Source of the DNA: Symsagittifera roscoffensis
Lineage: Eukaryota; Xenacoelomorpha; Acoela; Convolutidae
Reading direction: 5' to 3'
Assembly (NCBI RefSeq): GCF_963678635.1
Contig: NW_026970820.1
Span: 1,548,001 to 1,612,000, forward strand
DNA: 64,000 bases
Part shown: in pieces, positions 7,883 to 19,052 of the stretch
Layout of the letters: every line of letters begins with the position of its first letter
How positions within the stretch are numbered: the stretch's first letter is position 1
Translations under genes and position numbers: made by a program
Notes under the pieces: model-generated
Seen by the model: only the letters and a program-made list of their open reading frames with translations
Told to the model about the DNA's origin: nothing
The model's database searches: none

Positions 7883-10105
7883 CACAATCAGGTACTAGTG
7901 GCTTGATTTTGGTTTTTAGTTTTTTCTGGAACCAAAAGAGAGTGTTGTCAAGCATCGACATCATGTGGTCAAGCAAATACGTGAACTTCTACGCATTCCC
8001 ATTAGCAATGCGCCCTTCGGGCGCAAATGCCAATGCTCAATTAATTTTGCCAGGTGAAAAATTTTTTTGTAACGAAAAAGTCTGATAAATTTTAACTTAA
8101 ACTACCACCAAAAAACGCAAAGATTTCAAAGTGTGAAACAATCAAGTTTTGGCTAATACCGGGCATGCAGTGAGACTGATTTCGGCATAAGTAAAATGGA
8201 AAATGAAGGAAATGGAAAGAAAAAAATTGTTCAAAATAAGAACGCAACATCAAAAACTTATTTGATCTCCGCTAATGTCATAATTCCGATCAAGCTGATT
8301 TCAGATTTTAAGTGTAGAAATTACGGTTACGGCTGCTCCCTCTACAGGTCCCAGAGGGACCGAGTGAGCATCCTACCTCGATCCAGGATAACGGATAGTT
8401 GTTTTTAATTTTTCATAAATTTTTTTTCACTAATGCTTGTTTTCAATTCCTCATGAGAAGCTGTATAAATTTTTTTAAAAATTGATTTTTTTAATCAATG
8501 CTTCCAAGAACAACTGATGTTAGGGGGTTACAAATGCGGTTGGTGAAAACTGGTAAGGGATAATGATGAGAAAAATTGTAAGTTTTCAAATGAATTTAAA
8601 AACAGTTTTTTTTTTTCTTTTTTCTTTTGTAAATCGGGAGAAATGAATCAGTTTTTTTAAGTTTTCCTCGCACCACCCACTGTTCATAAGTAATGAAGAT
8701 TCCTGTTCTAGCCGTTTATAAAACTTTGGCAGAAAAAACATCAGAATGATGTAAAATGTTTTAAAAAAAATAAAAATTTGAAAATTATGTTTAAAAAAAA
8801 AAATCAAAAACTTGTAATTTTCAAAATTGGAAAAAAGTTAAAATTAATTGCATATTAAGATTCAGCGTACCCAACTTAGTGGGTCTAGCATTTTAAATTA
8901 CCAAAAAAAGTTGAAAATTGTAGATTTTATGAAGTTTTCATTTTGGCTATTTTTCCTTGTCGCCTCCACTTGAGGCACCTTTGAGCCAACTTGAGAAACT
9001 GGAACATAAACAAGCTGCACAGATGGTCAAAGTGAGCCATTTTCAGCGTGATAACACGCCTGGAAGAAAAAAAAACTCCAGAAAAGAAAGAAAATTATGA
9101 ACTTTAACCTTTTTTCTTCTTCAAATGGCGATACTTAGAATAATTTTTCAGCTGAAAAGTATAAAAAAAATCAAAAAATTCAAATTTTGAAAAAATTTAT
9201 AAAAAAAAATCTCATCAGTCTGTTTATTGGAGTCTTCGAGGTTTTGAGAGACCTCATCTGGCGGCTAACAACAAGTGGATCACTTATTTTAAAATTTTGA
9301 GAAAGGTCAAAAAAACATGTTTTTTCGATTTTTTTGACAGAATTCCGAAAGCAATATCTTGGCTAAAAACAAGAATGAGGGCTTAAAATTAGTACAAACA
9401 GTACTCCCACATAAGGTACATTAGGTTGGAAACAAGAAATTTACTCTGACTCAAAAATCGTTTTTTAACTTTATTTCTGAACAAGAAATTGAAAAGAAAT
9501 GAAAAACTTAAAAATTTTTTGAAAAAAAAGATTGTTTTGAAAAAGTGCCAATTTTTAGCTGAAACTTTTCATTTTAGCTAATAAAGCCAGAGCAATGCCC
9601 TTTAAGCTCAAATAAATTAATTATGCAAATTATTTTGAACTTTTTTCGTTAAAGCCTTTTATTTTGAAAAAGTATTCAAAAATGGGTAAAAAAAAGTCAA
9701 AAAAATCAATTTTCTCCGATTCAAAAACCTCCACTACCATGATGATTAGTTCGTTAGATAGGACTGCTGAGATCAATTTAGACGTATTTTCATAAGTATA
9801 TCAAAAATTTTATTTATTTTTGAGAATTAAGCAAAATAAAAACTTTTCCCAAACTGGGCAAAATGCCCAAATTAGCCCAAACACCTGTTAAAAATTGTTG
9901 GGTCAAAAAGTCACAAAAGGAAACCCCTATTCGTTTGCCATTTTAGGGCCGCATGCAAAAAATTAGACCAATCTAACCTGACAATTTCGAGAATCGACTT
10001 TTTTGCAAAATTTCTCTATAGTCCATTTGAGGGATATTACTTGTACCGGTGGGGGCCCCTACCCCACCTCAAAAAATTTTGTAATGCTGGAACGCGGCCA
10101 CCTAG
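7883..10105 (+). repeat. Type B unit B2
   Basis: 2223 bp, start S1 (CACAA then TCAGGTACTAGTG), end beta. H1 at 8010-8024 is intact; H2 is at 8331-8373. From about 200 bases into the unit it is almost the same as B24 some 52 kb away, including the rare GCTGCACAGATGGTC stretch, while their first 200 bases differ at several positions. Confidence 0.95.
9951..10105 (+). other. Shared 3' terminal domain, B beta form
   Basis: This end class reads GTCCATTTGAGGGA before the hairpin and has GGGGGCCCCTACCCC at the hairpin, one base longer than alpha. It closes B2, B3, B14, B18, B21 and B24. Confidence 0.8.
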
Positions 10106-12318
10106 CACAATCAGGTACTAGTGGTGGATGTTTGTTTTTCGTATTTAGTCAAACCAAAAGAGAGCGTGGTCATGCATCGACATCATGTGCTCAAGCAAAT
10201 ATGTGGACTTCTACGCATTCCCATTCGCAATGCGCCCTTCGGGCGCAAATGCCAATGCTCAACTAATTTTGCCAGGTGAAAAAAAATTTTACAGAAAAAT
10301 TCTGAGAAATTTTAATTTAAACTATCACCAAAAAACGCAAAGAATTCAAAGTGTGAAACAATCAAGATTTTGCTATTACCGAGCATGCAGTGAGACTGAT
10401 TTCGGCAAAAGTAAAAGAGAAAATGAAGGAAATGGAAAGAAAAAAACTGTTCAAAATAAGAACGCAACATCAAAAACTTATTTGATATCCGCTAATGTCA
10501 TAATTCCCATCAGGCTGATTTCAGATTTTAGGCGTAGATTTTACGGTTACGGCTGCTCTCTCTACAGGTCCCAGATGGACCGAGTGAGCATCCTACCTCG
10601 ATCCAGGATAACGGATAGTTGTTTTAAATTTTTCACAAAATATTTTTTCACTAATGCTTGTTTTCAATTCCTCATGAGAAGCTGTATAAATTTTAAAAAA
10701 TTGATTTTTTAATCAATGCTTCCAAGAACAACTGATGTTAGGCGGTTACAAATGCGGTTGGTGAAAACTAGTTAGGGATAATGATGAGAAAAATTGTAAG
10801 TTTTCAAATGAAATTAAAAACAGTTTTTTTCTTTTTTTCTTTTGTAAATCGGGAGAAATGAATCAGTTTTTTTTATGTTTTCCTCGCACCACCCACTGTT
10901 CCTAAGAAATGAAGATTCCTGTTCTAGCCGTTTATAACACTTTGGCAGAAAAAACATCAATATGATGTAAAATGTTTTAAAAAAGAGAAAAAGTTAAAAA
11001 TTATGTTTTTTTTTTAAAAATCAAAAAATTGTAATTTTCAAAATTGAAAAAAAGTAAAAATTAATTGCATATTACAATTCACCGTACCCAACTTAGTGGG
11101 TATAGCATTTTAAATAACCAAAAAATGTTGAAAATTGTAGATTTTATGAAGTTTTCATTTTGGCTATTTTTCCTTGTCGCCTCCACTTAAGGCACCTTTG
11201 AGCCAACTTGAGAAACTGGAACCTAAACAAGCTATACAGATAGTCTGAATGAGCCATTTTCAGCGTGATAACACGCCTGGAAGAAAAAAAACTCCAGAAA
11301 AGAGAGAAAATTTTGAACTTTAACCTTTTTTCTTCTTCAAATGGCGATACTTAGAATAATTTTTCAGCTGAAAAGTTCAAAAAAAATCAAAAAAATCAAA
11401 TTTTGAAAAAATTTAAAAAAAATCTCATCAGTCTGTTTATTGGAGTCTTCGAGGTTTTGGGAGATCTTATCTATCGGCTAACAACAAAAGGATCACTTAT
11501 TATAAAAATTTGAGAAAGGTCAAAAAAACATGTTTTTTCGATTTTTTTGACAGAATTCCGAAAGCAATATCTTGGCTAAAAACAAAAATGAGGGCCTAAA
11601 ATTAGTACAAACCGTACTCCCACATAAAGTACGTTAGGTTGGAAACAAAAAATTGACTCTGACTCAAAAATCGTTTTTTAACTTTATTTCTGAACAAAAA
11701 ATTGTAAAAAAATCTAAAATTAAAAAAATTTTTGAAAAAAACGATTGTTTTGAAAAAGTGCCAATTTTTAGCTGAAACTTTTCATTTTAGCTAAGAAAGC
11801 CAGAGCAATCTTCTTTAAGCTCAAATAATTTAATTAAGCAAATTATTTTCAAGTTTTTTCGTTAAAGGCTTTTATTTTGAAAAAGTATTCAAAAATGGGT
11901 AAAAAAAAGTCAAAAAAATCAATTTTCTCAGATTCAAAAACCTCCACCACCATGATGATTAGTTCGCTAGATAGGACTGCTGAAACCAATTTAGACGTAT
12001 TTTCATAAGTTTATCAAAAATTTTATTTATTTTTGAGAATTAAGCAAAATAAAAACTTTTCCCAAATTGGGCAAAAAGCCCAAATTAGCCCAAACACCTG
12101 TTAAAAATTGTTGGGTCAAAAAGTCACAAAAGGAAACCCCTATTCGTTTGACATTTTAGGGCCGCATGCAAAAAATTAGACCAATCTAACCTGACAATTT
12201 CGAGAATCGACTTTTTTGCAAAATTTCTCTATAGTCCATTTGAGGGATATTACTTGTACCGGTGGGGGCCCCTACCCCACCTCAAAAAATTTTGTAATGC
12301 TGGAACGCGGCCACCTAG
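10106..12318 (+). repeat. Type B unit B3
   Basis: 2213 bp, start S1, end beta. H1 at 10232-10246 is intact. H2 at 10551-10593 has TGGACC in place of GGGACC, losing one apical pair. It holds the longest open frame of the window (10185-10712, 175 codons), which runs through H1 and H2 and is broken in every other unit I compared. Its CTAG end abuts type C sequence. Confidence 0.95.
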
Positions 12319-12774
12319 GGGTGCTTAACCATCCCCACCCACCCGACCGAAACTATTGACCATTCTTAATGATCCAATCGGGCTTCAATCACTGTTTTTT
12401 GTTCCATTGAGTAGTGTTCCAACGGAAAACGATTTGCGATAATCAATCCCGTTACAAAAATGATGGAGCACGTTTTCACTGAGCTACCTATCCAAGTTAG
12501 TTAAAGTGCCTTTGATATCTGAAACGCCCTTTCACAAAAACCCCAATGAAGCAAAAACCTACCCAATTTTTCAGTGTTTGCTTGCCACATTTTTGATCTG
12601 GCGCTGGTCATGACGTTGTTTAAGTTATGGTCTTCCCCGACATTTTTTCTACAATCAAATATTTTTACGAGTGAAAACAGAGTGCCAAGACAGCAGCTCC
12701 GCACAAAGCAGTGTAAGAAAATGAACAGCTTGGATCTATTTTTTTTCTCTCTGGTTGTTGTTACGGATGCTCCC

Positions 12775-12816
12775 ACATGGGACCACATGGGTCCCAGGGA
12801 GCATCCCATAAGGATT
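12775..12816 (+). other. H2 hairpin in type C
   Basis: GGATGCTCCC and GGGAGCATCC pair over 10 bp, and inside them TGGGACC and GGTCCCA pair over 7 bp. The outermost pair is G-C here and T-A in type A, so pairing is kept while the bases change. Upstream TTACGG is shared with type B. Confidence 0.85.
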
Positions 12817-12918
12817 AAAGCAAAAGAGCAACAAATATTTACCCGTCAATTAGGGTCACTCTTGCGGTTCAACAATCTGTATTTGAAAAAAAAATGTTTC
12901 AAAGAACAGTTCAGGGCC

Positions 12919-13434
12919 GCATGCAAAAAATAAGAACAATCTCACGCATGGGTTCCTGAAATTACTTAATTAAAAATAAAAATATTCAGTATGTGTAGGA
13001 GCCTTTAACATAAAATCCATTCAGAAAAAGTCAAACCTACAATTTTTATCCAATTTTGACAATTTCCTACTCTATACTCAACAAATTGTCAATGGGGATT
13101 TCAAATATGCCATCAAAACTCACTTTTTCTCACTTTTGAACTTTTTTATTCATTTTTGATAAAAAATGTTGAGTCAGAAACGCTTAAAATCAGTTTTTTC
13201 CAAAAAGTCAAAAAAAGTTGTTCCAACCAATTTATTTCACTTAGCCACACTTTATGAACCTCTTCAGAATGGTTTTCATAACCATAGCCGTAAATTCTCA
13301 TATTTAGAGAAAAGGCGAAATAACACCGTTTTGGTTATATCAAAAAAATGGAAAAACCAGATAAAGTAGTCTTCAATACTTTAGGATCAAAATGTGACCT
13401 CAGTAAGGTATGATTGCAGTGTCAATTTAGGTTC
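12919..13434 (+). repeat. 520-bp monomer 1 in type C
   Basis: This 516-bp monomer, the most diverged of the three in this module, starts GCATGCAAAAAATAAG. Confidence 0.8.
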
Positions 13435-13955
13435 GCATGCAAAATTATAGAACATTTTTGCGAGCCAACTATGAGAAAGAGACTTTTTTTTCGGAATTTG
13501 GCTATTAGTATTTGTAGTAATATAGTAGTAAGTGGCCACAGAAAAAAACTTGTAAAAACCAAAATTTTTAACCAATTTTGATAATTTAAAAGTCAATACC
13601 TACTAAATCGACTATGGCAAGCTCAAATAAGCCATCGAAACTCACTTTTTCTCACTTTGGAACAATTTTATTTTTTTGATAAAAAATGTTGAGTCAGAAA
13701 CGTGAAAAATCATTTTTTTTCAAAAATTCAAAAAAAGTTGGTCCAATTGATACAATTCACTGAGCCGAACTTTATGAACCTGTTTAGAATGGTTTTCATG
13801 GCCAAAGACGTAAAATTTACCCATTTTGAGAAAAGTCGAAAAAACACGTTTTTGGTTAACGCGAAAAAGTGGAAAAAGTGGGAAAAATGGTCTTAAAAAC
13901 AAAACCATGGAAAAGTGGCACTAACAAATTGTCCTTATCTCGTCAATTCAGGGCC
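13435..13955 (+). repeat. 520-bp monomer 2 in type C
   Basis: This 521-bp monomer is close to monomer 3 from about 13500 onward (TAGTATTTGTAGTA, TCGACTATGGCAAGCTC, GTTGAGTCAGAAACGTG). The open frames on both strands at 13702-13908 simply repeat in monomer 3. Confidence 0.85.
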
Positions 13956-14477
13956 GCATGCAAAAAATTGGAAAGATTAAACGAGTCTTTACTGAGGACG
14001 AAACTTATTTTAGGAATTTGCCTATTAGTATTTGTAGTAGTATAGTAGTAACTGACAATAGGAAAAAAAATTCGTAAAAACCACAATTTTTAACCAATTT
14101 TGATAATTTAAAACTCAATACCTACTAAATCGACTATGGCAAGCTCTAATAAGCCATCGAAACTCACTTTTTCTCATTTTGGAACAATTTTATTTTTTTG
14201 ATAAAAAATGTTGAGTCAGAAACGTGAAAAATCATTTTTTTTCAGAAAGTCAAAAAAAGTTGTTCCAATCGATACATTTCACTGAGCCACACTTTATGAA
14301 CCTGTTTAGAAAGGTTTTCATGGCCAAAGACGTAAAATTTACCCATTTTGAGAAAAGTCGAAAAAACACGTTTTTGGTTAACGCGAAAAAGTGGAAAAAG
14401 TGGGAAAAATGGTCTTAAAAACAAAACCATGGAAAAGTGGCACTAACAAATTGTCCTTATCTCGTCAATTCAGGGCC
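13956..14477 (+). repeat. 520-bp monomer 3 in type C
   Basis: This 522-bp monomer is nearly identical to monomer 2 over most of its length, indicating recent tandem duplication or gene conversion between them. Confidence 0.85.
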
Positions 14478-14631
14478 GCATGCAAAAAATTGGAAAGATT
14501 GAACCTGACGTTTTTGAGAACTCGATTTATTTTCCGAAAAGGACAGGGTATATATTGAAAAAAATTTTTTGCCCGGAAGGGGCCCCTACCCCTTCCTAAT
14601 CGCTTTTTGCGCCCGACGCGCGTCCATCTAG
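14478..14631 (+). other. Shared 3' terminal domain of type C
   Basis: GCATGC to CTAG is 154 bases, with TTTTGAGAACTCGATTTATT, hairpin GGAAGGGG/CCCCTTCC as in type A, then GACGCGCGTCCATCTAG. Unit B4 begins at the next base. Confidence 0.8.
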
Positions 14632-15886
14632 CACAGTCAGGTACTAGTGTTTTATTTTTGTTTTTCGTATTTTGTCAAGCCAAAAGAGAGTGTAGTCAAG
14701 CATCAACATCATGTGCTCAAGCAAATACGTGGACTTCTACGCATTCCCATTCGCAATGCGCCCTTCGGGCGCAAATGCCAATGCTCAATTAATTTTGCCA
14801 GGTGAAAATTTTTTAAAAAAAAAAACTCTGGTGAATTTTAACTTAAACTACCACCAAAAACGCAAAGATTTCAAAGTGTGAATTAATCAAGTATTTGATA
14901 ATACCGGGCATGCAGTGAGACTGATTTCGGCAAAATTAAAATGGAAAATGAAGGAAATGGAAAGAAAAAAATGTTCAAAATTAGAACGCATTATCAAAAA
15001 CTTATTTGATCTCCGCTAATGTCATAATTCCGATCAGGCTGATTTCAGATTTTAAGCGTAGAGTTTACGGTTACGGCTGCTCCCTCTACAGGTCCCAGAG
15101 GGACCGAGTGAGCATCCTACCTCGATCCAGGATAACGGATAGTTGTTTTTAGTTTTTCACAAAATGTTTTTTCACTATTCCTTGTTTTCAATTCCTCATG
15201 AGAAGCTGTATTAACTTTCAAAAAAATTGATTTTATTAATCAATGCTTCCAAGAACAACTGATGTTAGGCGGTTACAAATGCGGTTGGTGAAAACTAGTA
15301 TGGGATAATGATGACAAAATTTGTAAGTTTTCAAATGAATTTAAAAACAGTTTTTTGCTTTTTTCTTTTATAAATTGGGAGAAATGAATCACTTTTTTTT
15401 AAGTTTTCCTCGCACCACCCACTGTTCTTAAGTAATGAAGATTCCTGTTCTAGCCGTTTATTACACTTTGGCAGAAACAACATCAATAGAAGTAAAATGT
15501 TTAAAAAAAAAAAAATTAAAAATTATGTTTTTTTTTTTAAAAAGTCAAAAATTTGTAATTTTCAAAATTGAAAAAAAGTGAAAATTAATTGCGTATTACG
15601 ATTCAGCGTACCCAACTTAGTGGGTCTAGCATTTTAAATTACCAAAAAATGTTAAAAATTGTAGATTTTATGAAGTTTTCATTCTGGCTATGTTTCCTTG
15701 TCGCCTCCACTTAAGGCACCTTTGAGCCAACTTGAGAAACTGGAACCTAAACAAGCTAAGCAGATAGTCTGAATGAGCCATTTTTAGCTTGATAACACGC
15801 CTGGAAGAAAAAAAAAATCCAGAAAAGAAAGAAATTTTTGAACTTTAACCTTTTTTTCTTCTTCAAATGGCGATACTTAGAATAAT

Positions 15887-15900
15887 TTTTCAGCTGAAAA
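15887..15900 (+). other. Palindrome in B body
   Basis: TTTTCAGCTGAAAA is a perfect 14-base palindrome found at the same place in most B units; B6, B7, B21 and B23 read TTTTCATCTGAAAA, which breaks its centre. It is followed by phased A tracts. Confidence 0.5.
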
Positions 15901-16129
15901 GTTCAAAAAAAATCGAAAAATTCGAATTTTGAAAAATTTTTAAAAAAATCTCATCAGTCTGTTCATTGGAGTCTTCGAAGTTTTTGGAGACCTTATCTGG
16001 CGACTAACAACAAGTGGATCACTTATTTTAAAATTTTGAGAAAGGACAAAAAAACATGTTTTTTCGACTTTTTTCACAGAATTCCGAAAGCAATATCTTG
16101 GCTAAAAACAAGAATGAGGGCCTAAAATT

Positions 16130-16144
16130 AGTACAAACAGTACT
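16130..16144 (+). other. Small hairpin in B body
   Basis: AGTAC-AAACA-GTACT is a perfect 5-bp stem conserved in most B units; B15 reads AGTAAAAAAAGTACT instead. Confidence 0.5.
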
Positions 16145-16592
16145 CCCACATAAGGTACATTAGGATGGAAACAAAAAATTTACTCTGACTCAATAATCGT
16201 TTTTTAACTTTATTTCTGAACAAGAAATTGAAAAGAAATCAAAAACTTAAAATTTTTTTGAAAAAAATGATTTTTTTTAAAAAGTGCCAATTTTTAGCTG
16301 AAACTTTTCATTTTAGCTAAGAAAACCAGAGCAATGCCCTTTAAGCTCAATTAAATTAATATAGCAAATTGTTTTCAAGTTTTTTCGTTAAAAGCTTTCA
16401 TTTTGAAAGAGTAGTCAAAATTGGGTAAAAAAAATTAAAAAAAATCAATTTTCTCAGATTCAAAAACCTCCACCACCATGATAATTAGTTCGTTAGATAG
16501 GACTCCTAAGATCAATTTAGACTTATTTTCATAAAAATATCAAAATTTTTACTTATTTTTGAGAATTAAGCAAAATAAAAATTTTTCCCAAA

Positions 16593-16609
16593 TTGGGCAA
16601 AAAGCCCAA
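16593..16609 (+). other. Overlapping hairpins in B body
   Basis: TTGGGC-AAAAA-GCCCAA is a perfect 6-bp stem. Its left arm can pair instead with CCCAA just upstream (CCCAAATTGGG), so two structures compete. It is nearly invariant across B units; B2, B18 and B24 change the loop to AAAAT. Confidence 0.5.
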
Positions 16610-16843
16610 ATTAGCCCAAACACCTGTTAAAAATTGTTGGGTCAAAAAATCACAAAAGGAAACCCCTATTCGTTTGACATTTTAGGGCTGCATGCAAAAA
16701 ATTAGACCAATCTAACCTGACAATTTCGAGAATCAACTTTTTTGTCAAAATTCTCTAAAGACCAATTTAGGGAGATTACTTGTACCGGTGGGGGCCCTAC
16801 CCCACCTAAAAAATTTTTGAAATGCTGGAACGCGGCCACCTAG

Positions 16844-19052
16844 CACCCTCAAGGTCACGTGACTTATTTTTGTTTTTCGTATTTTCTGAAACCAAAACAA
16901 TAAGGTCATGCGTCCATATCATGGCCTCAAGCAAAGACGTCTGACTCTACGCATTCCCATTCGCAAGGCGCCCTTCGGGCGCAAATGCCAATGCTCAATT
17001 AATTTTGCTACGTGAAAAAATTTTTAAGGAAAAATTCTGATAAAATTTAACTTAAACTACCACGAAAGAACGCAAAGATTTCAAAGTGTGAAACAATCAA
17101 GTTTTTGCTAATACCGGGCATGCAGTGAGACTGATTTTGGCAAAAATAAAATGGAAAATGAAGGAAAAGGAAAGAAAAATTTGTTCAAAATAACGCAACA
17201 TCAAAAACTTATTTGATTTCTGCTAATTTCAGAATTCCGATCAGGCTGATTTCAGATTTTAAGCATAGAGTTTACGGTTACGGCTGCTCCCTCTACAGGT
17301 CCCAGAGGGACCGAGTGAGCATCCTACCTCGATCCAGGATACCGGATAGTTGTTTTAAATTTTTCACAAAATTGTATTTCACTAATGCTTGTTTGCAATT
17401 CCTCATGAGAAGCTGTATGAATTTTAAAAAAATTGATTTTATTAATCAAGGCTTCCAAGAACAACTGATGTTAGGCGGTTACAAATGCGGTTGGTGAAAA
17501 CTAGTAAGGGATAATGATGAGAAAAATTGTAAGTTTTCAAATGAATTTAAAAAGATTTTTTTTCTTTTTTCTTTTGTAAATCGGGAGAAATGAATCAGTT
17601 TTTTTTTAAGTTTTCCTCGCACCACCCACTGTTCATAAGTAATGAAGATTCCTGTTCTAGCCGTTTATAAAACTTTGGCAGAAAAAACATCAGAATGATG
17701 TAAAGTGTATTAAAAAAAAGAAAAATTTAAAAATTATGTTTTAAAAAAAAAATATCAAAAACTTGTAATTTTCAAAATTGAAAAAAAGTGAAAATTAAAG
17801 GCATATTACAATTCAGCGTACCCAACTTAGTGGATCTAGCATTTTAAATTACTAAAAAATGTTGAAAATTGTAGATTTTATGAAGTTTTCATTTTGGCTA
17901 TTTTTCCTTGTCGCCTCCACTTGAGGCACCTTTGAGCCAACTTGAGAAACTGGAACCTAAACAAGCTGCACAGATGGTCAAAATGAGCCATTTTCAGCGT
18001 GATAACACGCCTGGAAGAAAAAAAACTCCAGAAAAGAAAGAAAATTATGAACTTTAACCTTTTTTCTTCTTCAAATGGCGATACTTAGAATAATTTTTCA
18101 GCTGAAAAGTTCAAAAAAAATCAAAAAATTCAAATTTTGAAAAAATTTATAAAAAAATCTCATCAGTCTGTTTATTGGAGTCTTCGAGGTTTTGAGAGAC
18201 CTCATCTGGCGGCTAACAACAAGTGGATCACTTATTTTAAAATTTTGAGAAAGGTCAAAAAAACATGTTTTTTCGATTTTTTTGACAGAATTTCGACAGC
18301 AATATCTTGGCTAAAAACAAGAATGAGGGCCTAAAATTAGTACAAACAGTACTCCCACATAAGGTACATTAGGTTGGAAACAAAAAATTTACTCTGACTC
18401 AAAAATCGTTTTTTAACTTTATTTCTGAACAAGAAATTGAAAAGAAATCAAAAACTTAAAAATTTTTTGAAAAAAATGATTGTTTTGAAAAAGTGCCAAT
18501 TTTTAGCTGAAACTTTTCATTTTAGCTAATAAAGCCAGAGCAATGCCCTTTAAGCTCAAATAAATTAATTATGCAAATTCTTTTCAAGTTTTTTCGTTAA
18601 AGCCTTTTATTTTGAAAAAGTATTCAAAAATGGGTAAAAAAAAGTCAAAAAAATCAATTTTCTCCGATTCAAAAACCTCCACTACCATGATGATTAGTGC
18701 GTTAGATAGGACTGCTGAGATCAATTTAGACGTTTTTTCATAAGTATATCGAAATTTTTACTTATTTTTGAGAATTAAGCAAAATAAAAACTTTTCCCAA
18801 ATTGGGCAAAAAGCCCAAATTAGCCCAAACACCTGTTAAAAATTGTTGGGTCAAAAAATCACAAAAGGAAACCCCTATTCGTTTGACATTTTAGGGCCGC
18901 ATGCAAAAAATTAGACCAATCTAACCTGACAATTTCGAGAATCAACTTTTTTGTCAAAATTCTCTAAAGACCAATTTAGGGAGATTACTTGTACCGGTGG
19001 GGGCCCTACCCCACCTAAAAAATTTTTGAAATGCTGGAACGCGGCCACCTAG
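16844..19052 (+). repeat. Type B unit B5
   Basis: 2209 bp, start S2, end alpha. H1 at 16968-16982 and H2 at 17282-17324. The first part resembles B8 (AAACAATAAGGTCATGCG), the second resembles B2 and B24 (GCTGCACAGATGGTC), so it looks mosaic. It lacks 3 bases near 17190 relative to other units. Confidence 0.95.

Larger units (their letters stand above)
12319..14631 (+). repeat. Type C module
   Basis: 2313 bp, one copy, lying exactly between B3 and B4. It opens GGGTGCTTAACC with a C-rich CCCCACCCACCCG run, similar to the C-rich start of type A. About 600 bases of sequence not seen elsewhere in the window carry H2 (12775-12816), then come three 520-bp monomers and the shared terminal domain. 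Overlapping open frames at 12501-12809 (minus) and 12574-12933 (plus) pass through the H2 palindrome, match no family I know and probably are chance. Confidence 0.88.
14632..16843 (+). repeat. Type B unit B4
   Basis: 2212 bp, start S1 (filler CACAG), end alpha. H1 at 14758-14772 and H2 at 15075-15117 are intact. It is nearly identical to B12 and B22 over the whole unit; I saw only a G/A difference near 14832 and one base in an A run near 15812. The private variant GGCTGCATGC at 16686-16695 is shared by all three. Confidence 0.95.

Noticed and set aside
10185-10712. 175-codon open frame in B3, the longest in the window
   Set aside because: It runs through hairpins H1 and H2 and depends on B3-specific indels. 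In the other units the same stretch hits stops such as the TAA in AAATTTTAA soon after the H1 region. No domain or composition suggests a protein.
10730-10750. TTAGGC, the nematode telomere repeat unit, in type B
   Set aside because: It occurs singly within TGTTAGGCGGTTAC with no tandem run, and several units lose it. No evidence of a telomere.
12501-12933. Overlapping 102- and 119-codon open frames on opposite strands in type C
   Set aside because: Both pass through the H2 palindrome, which by symmetry tends to leave open frames on both strands. I recognise no family in either product.
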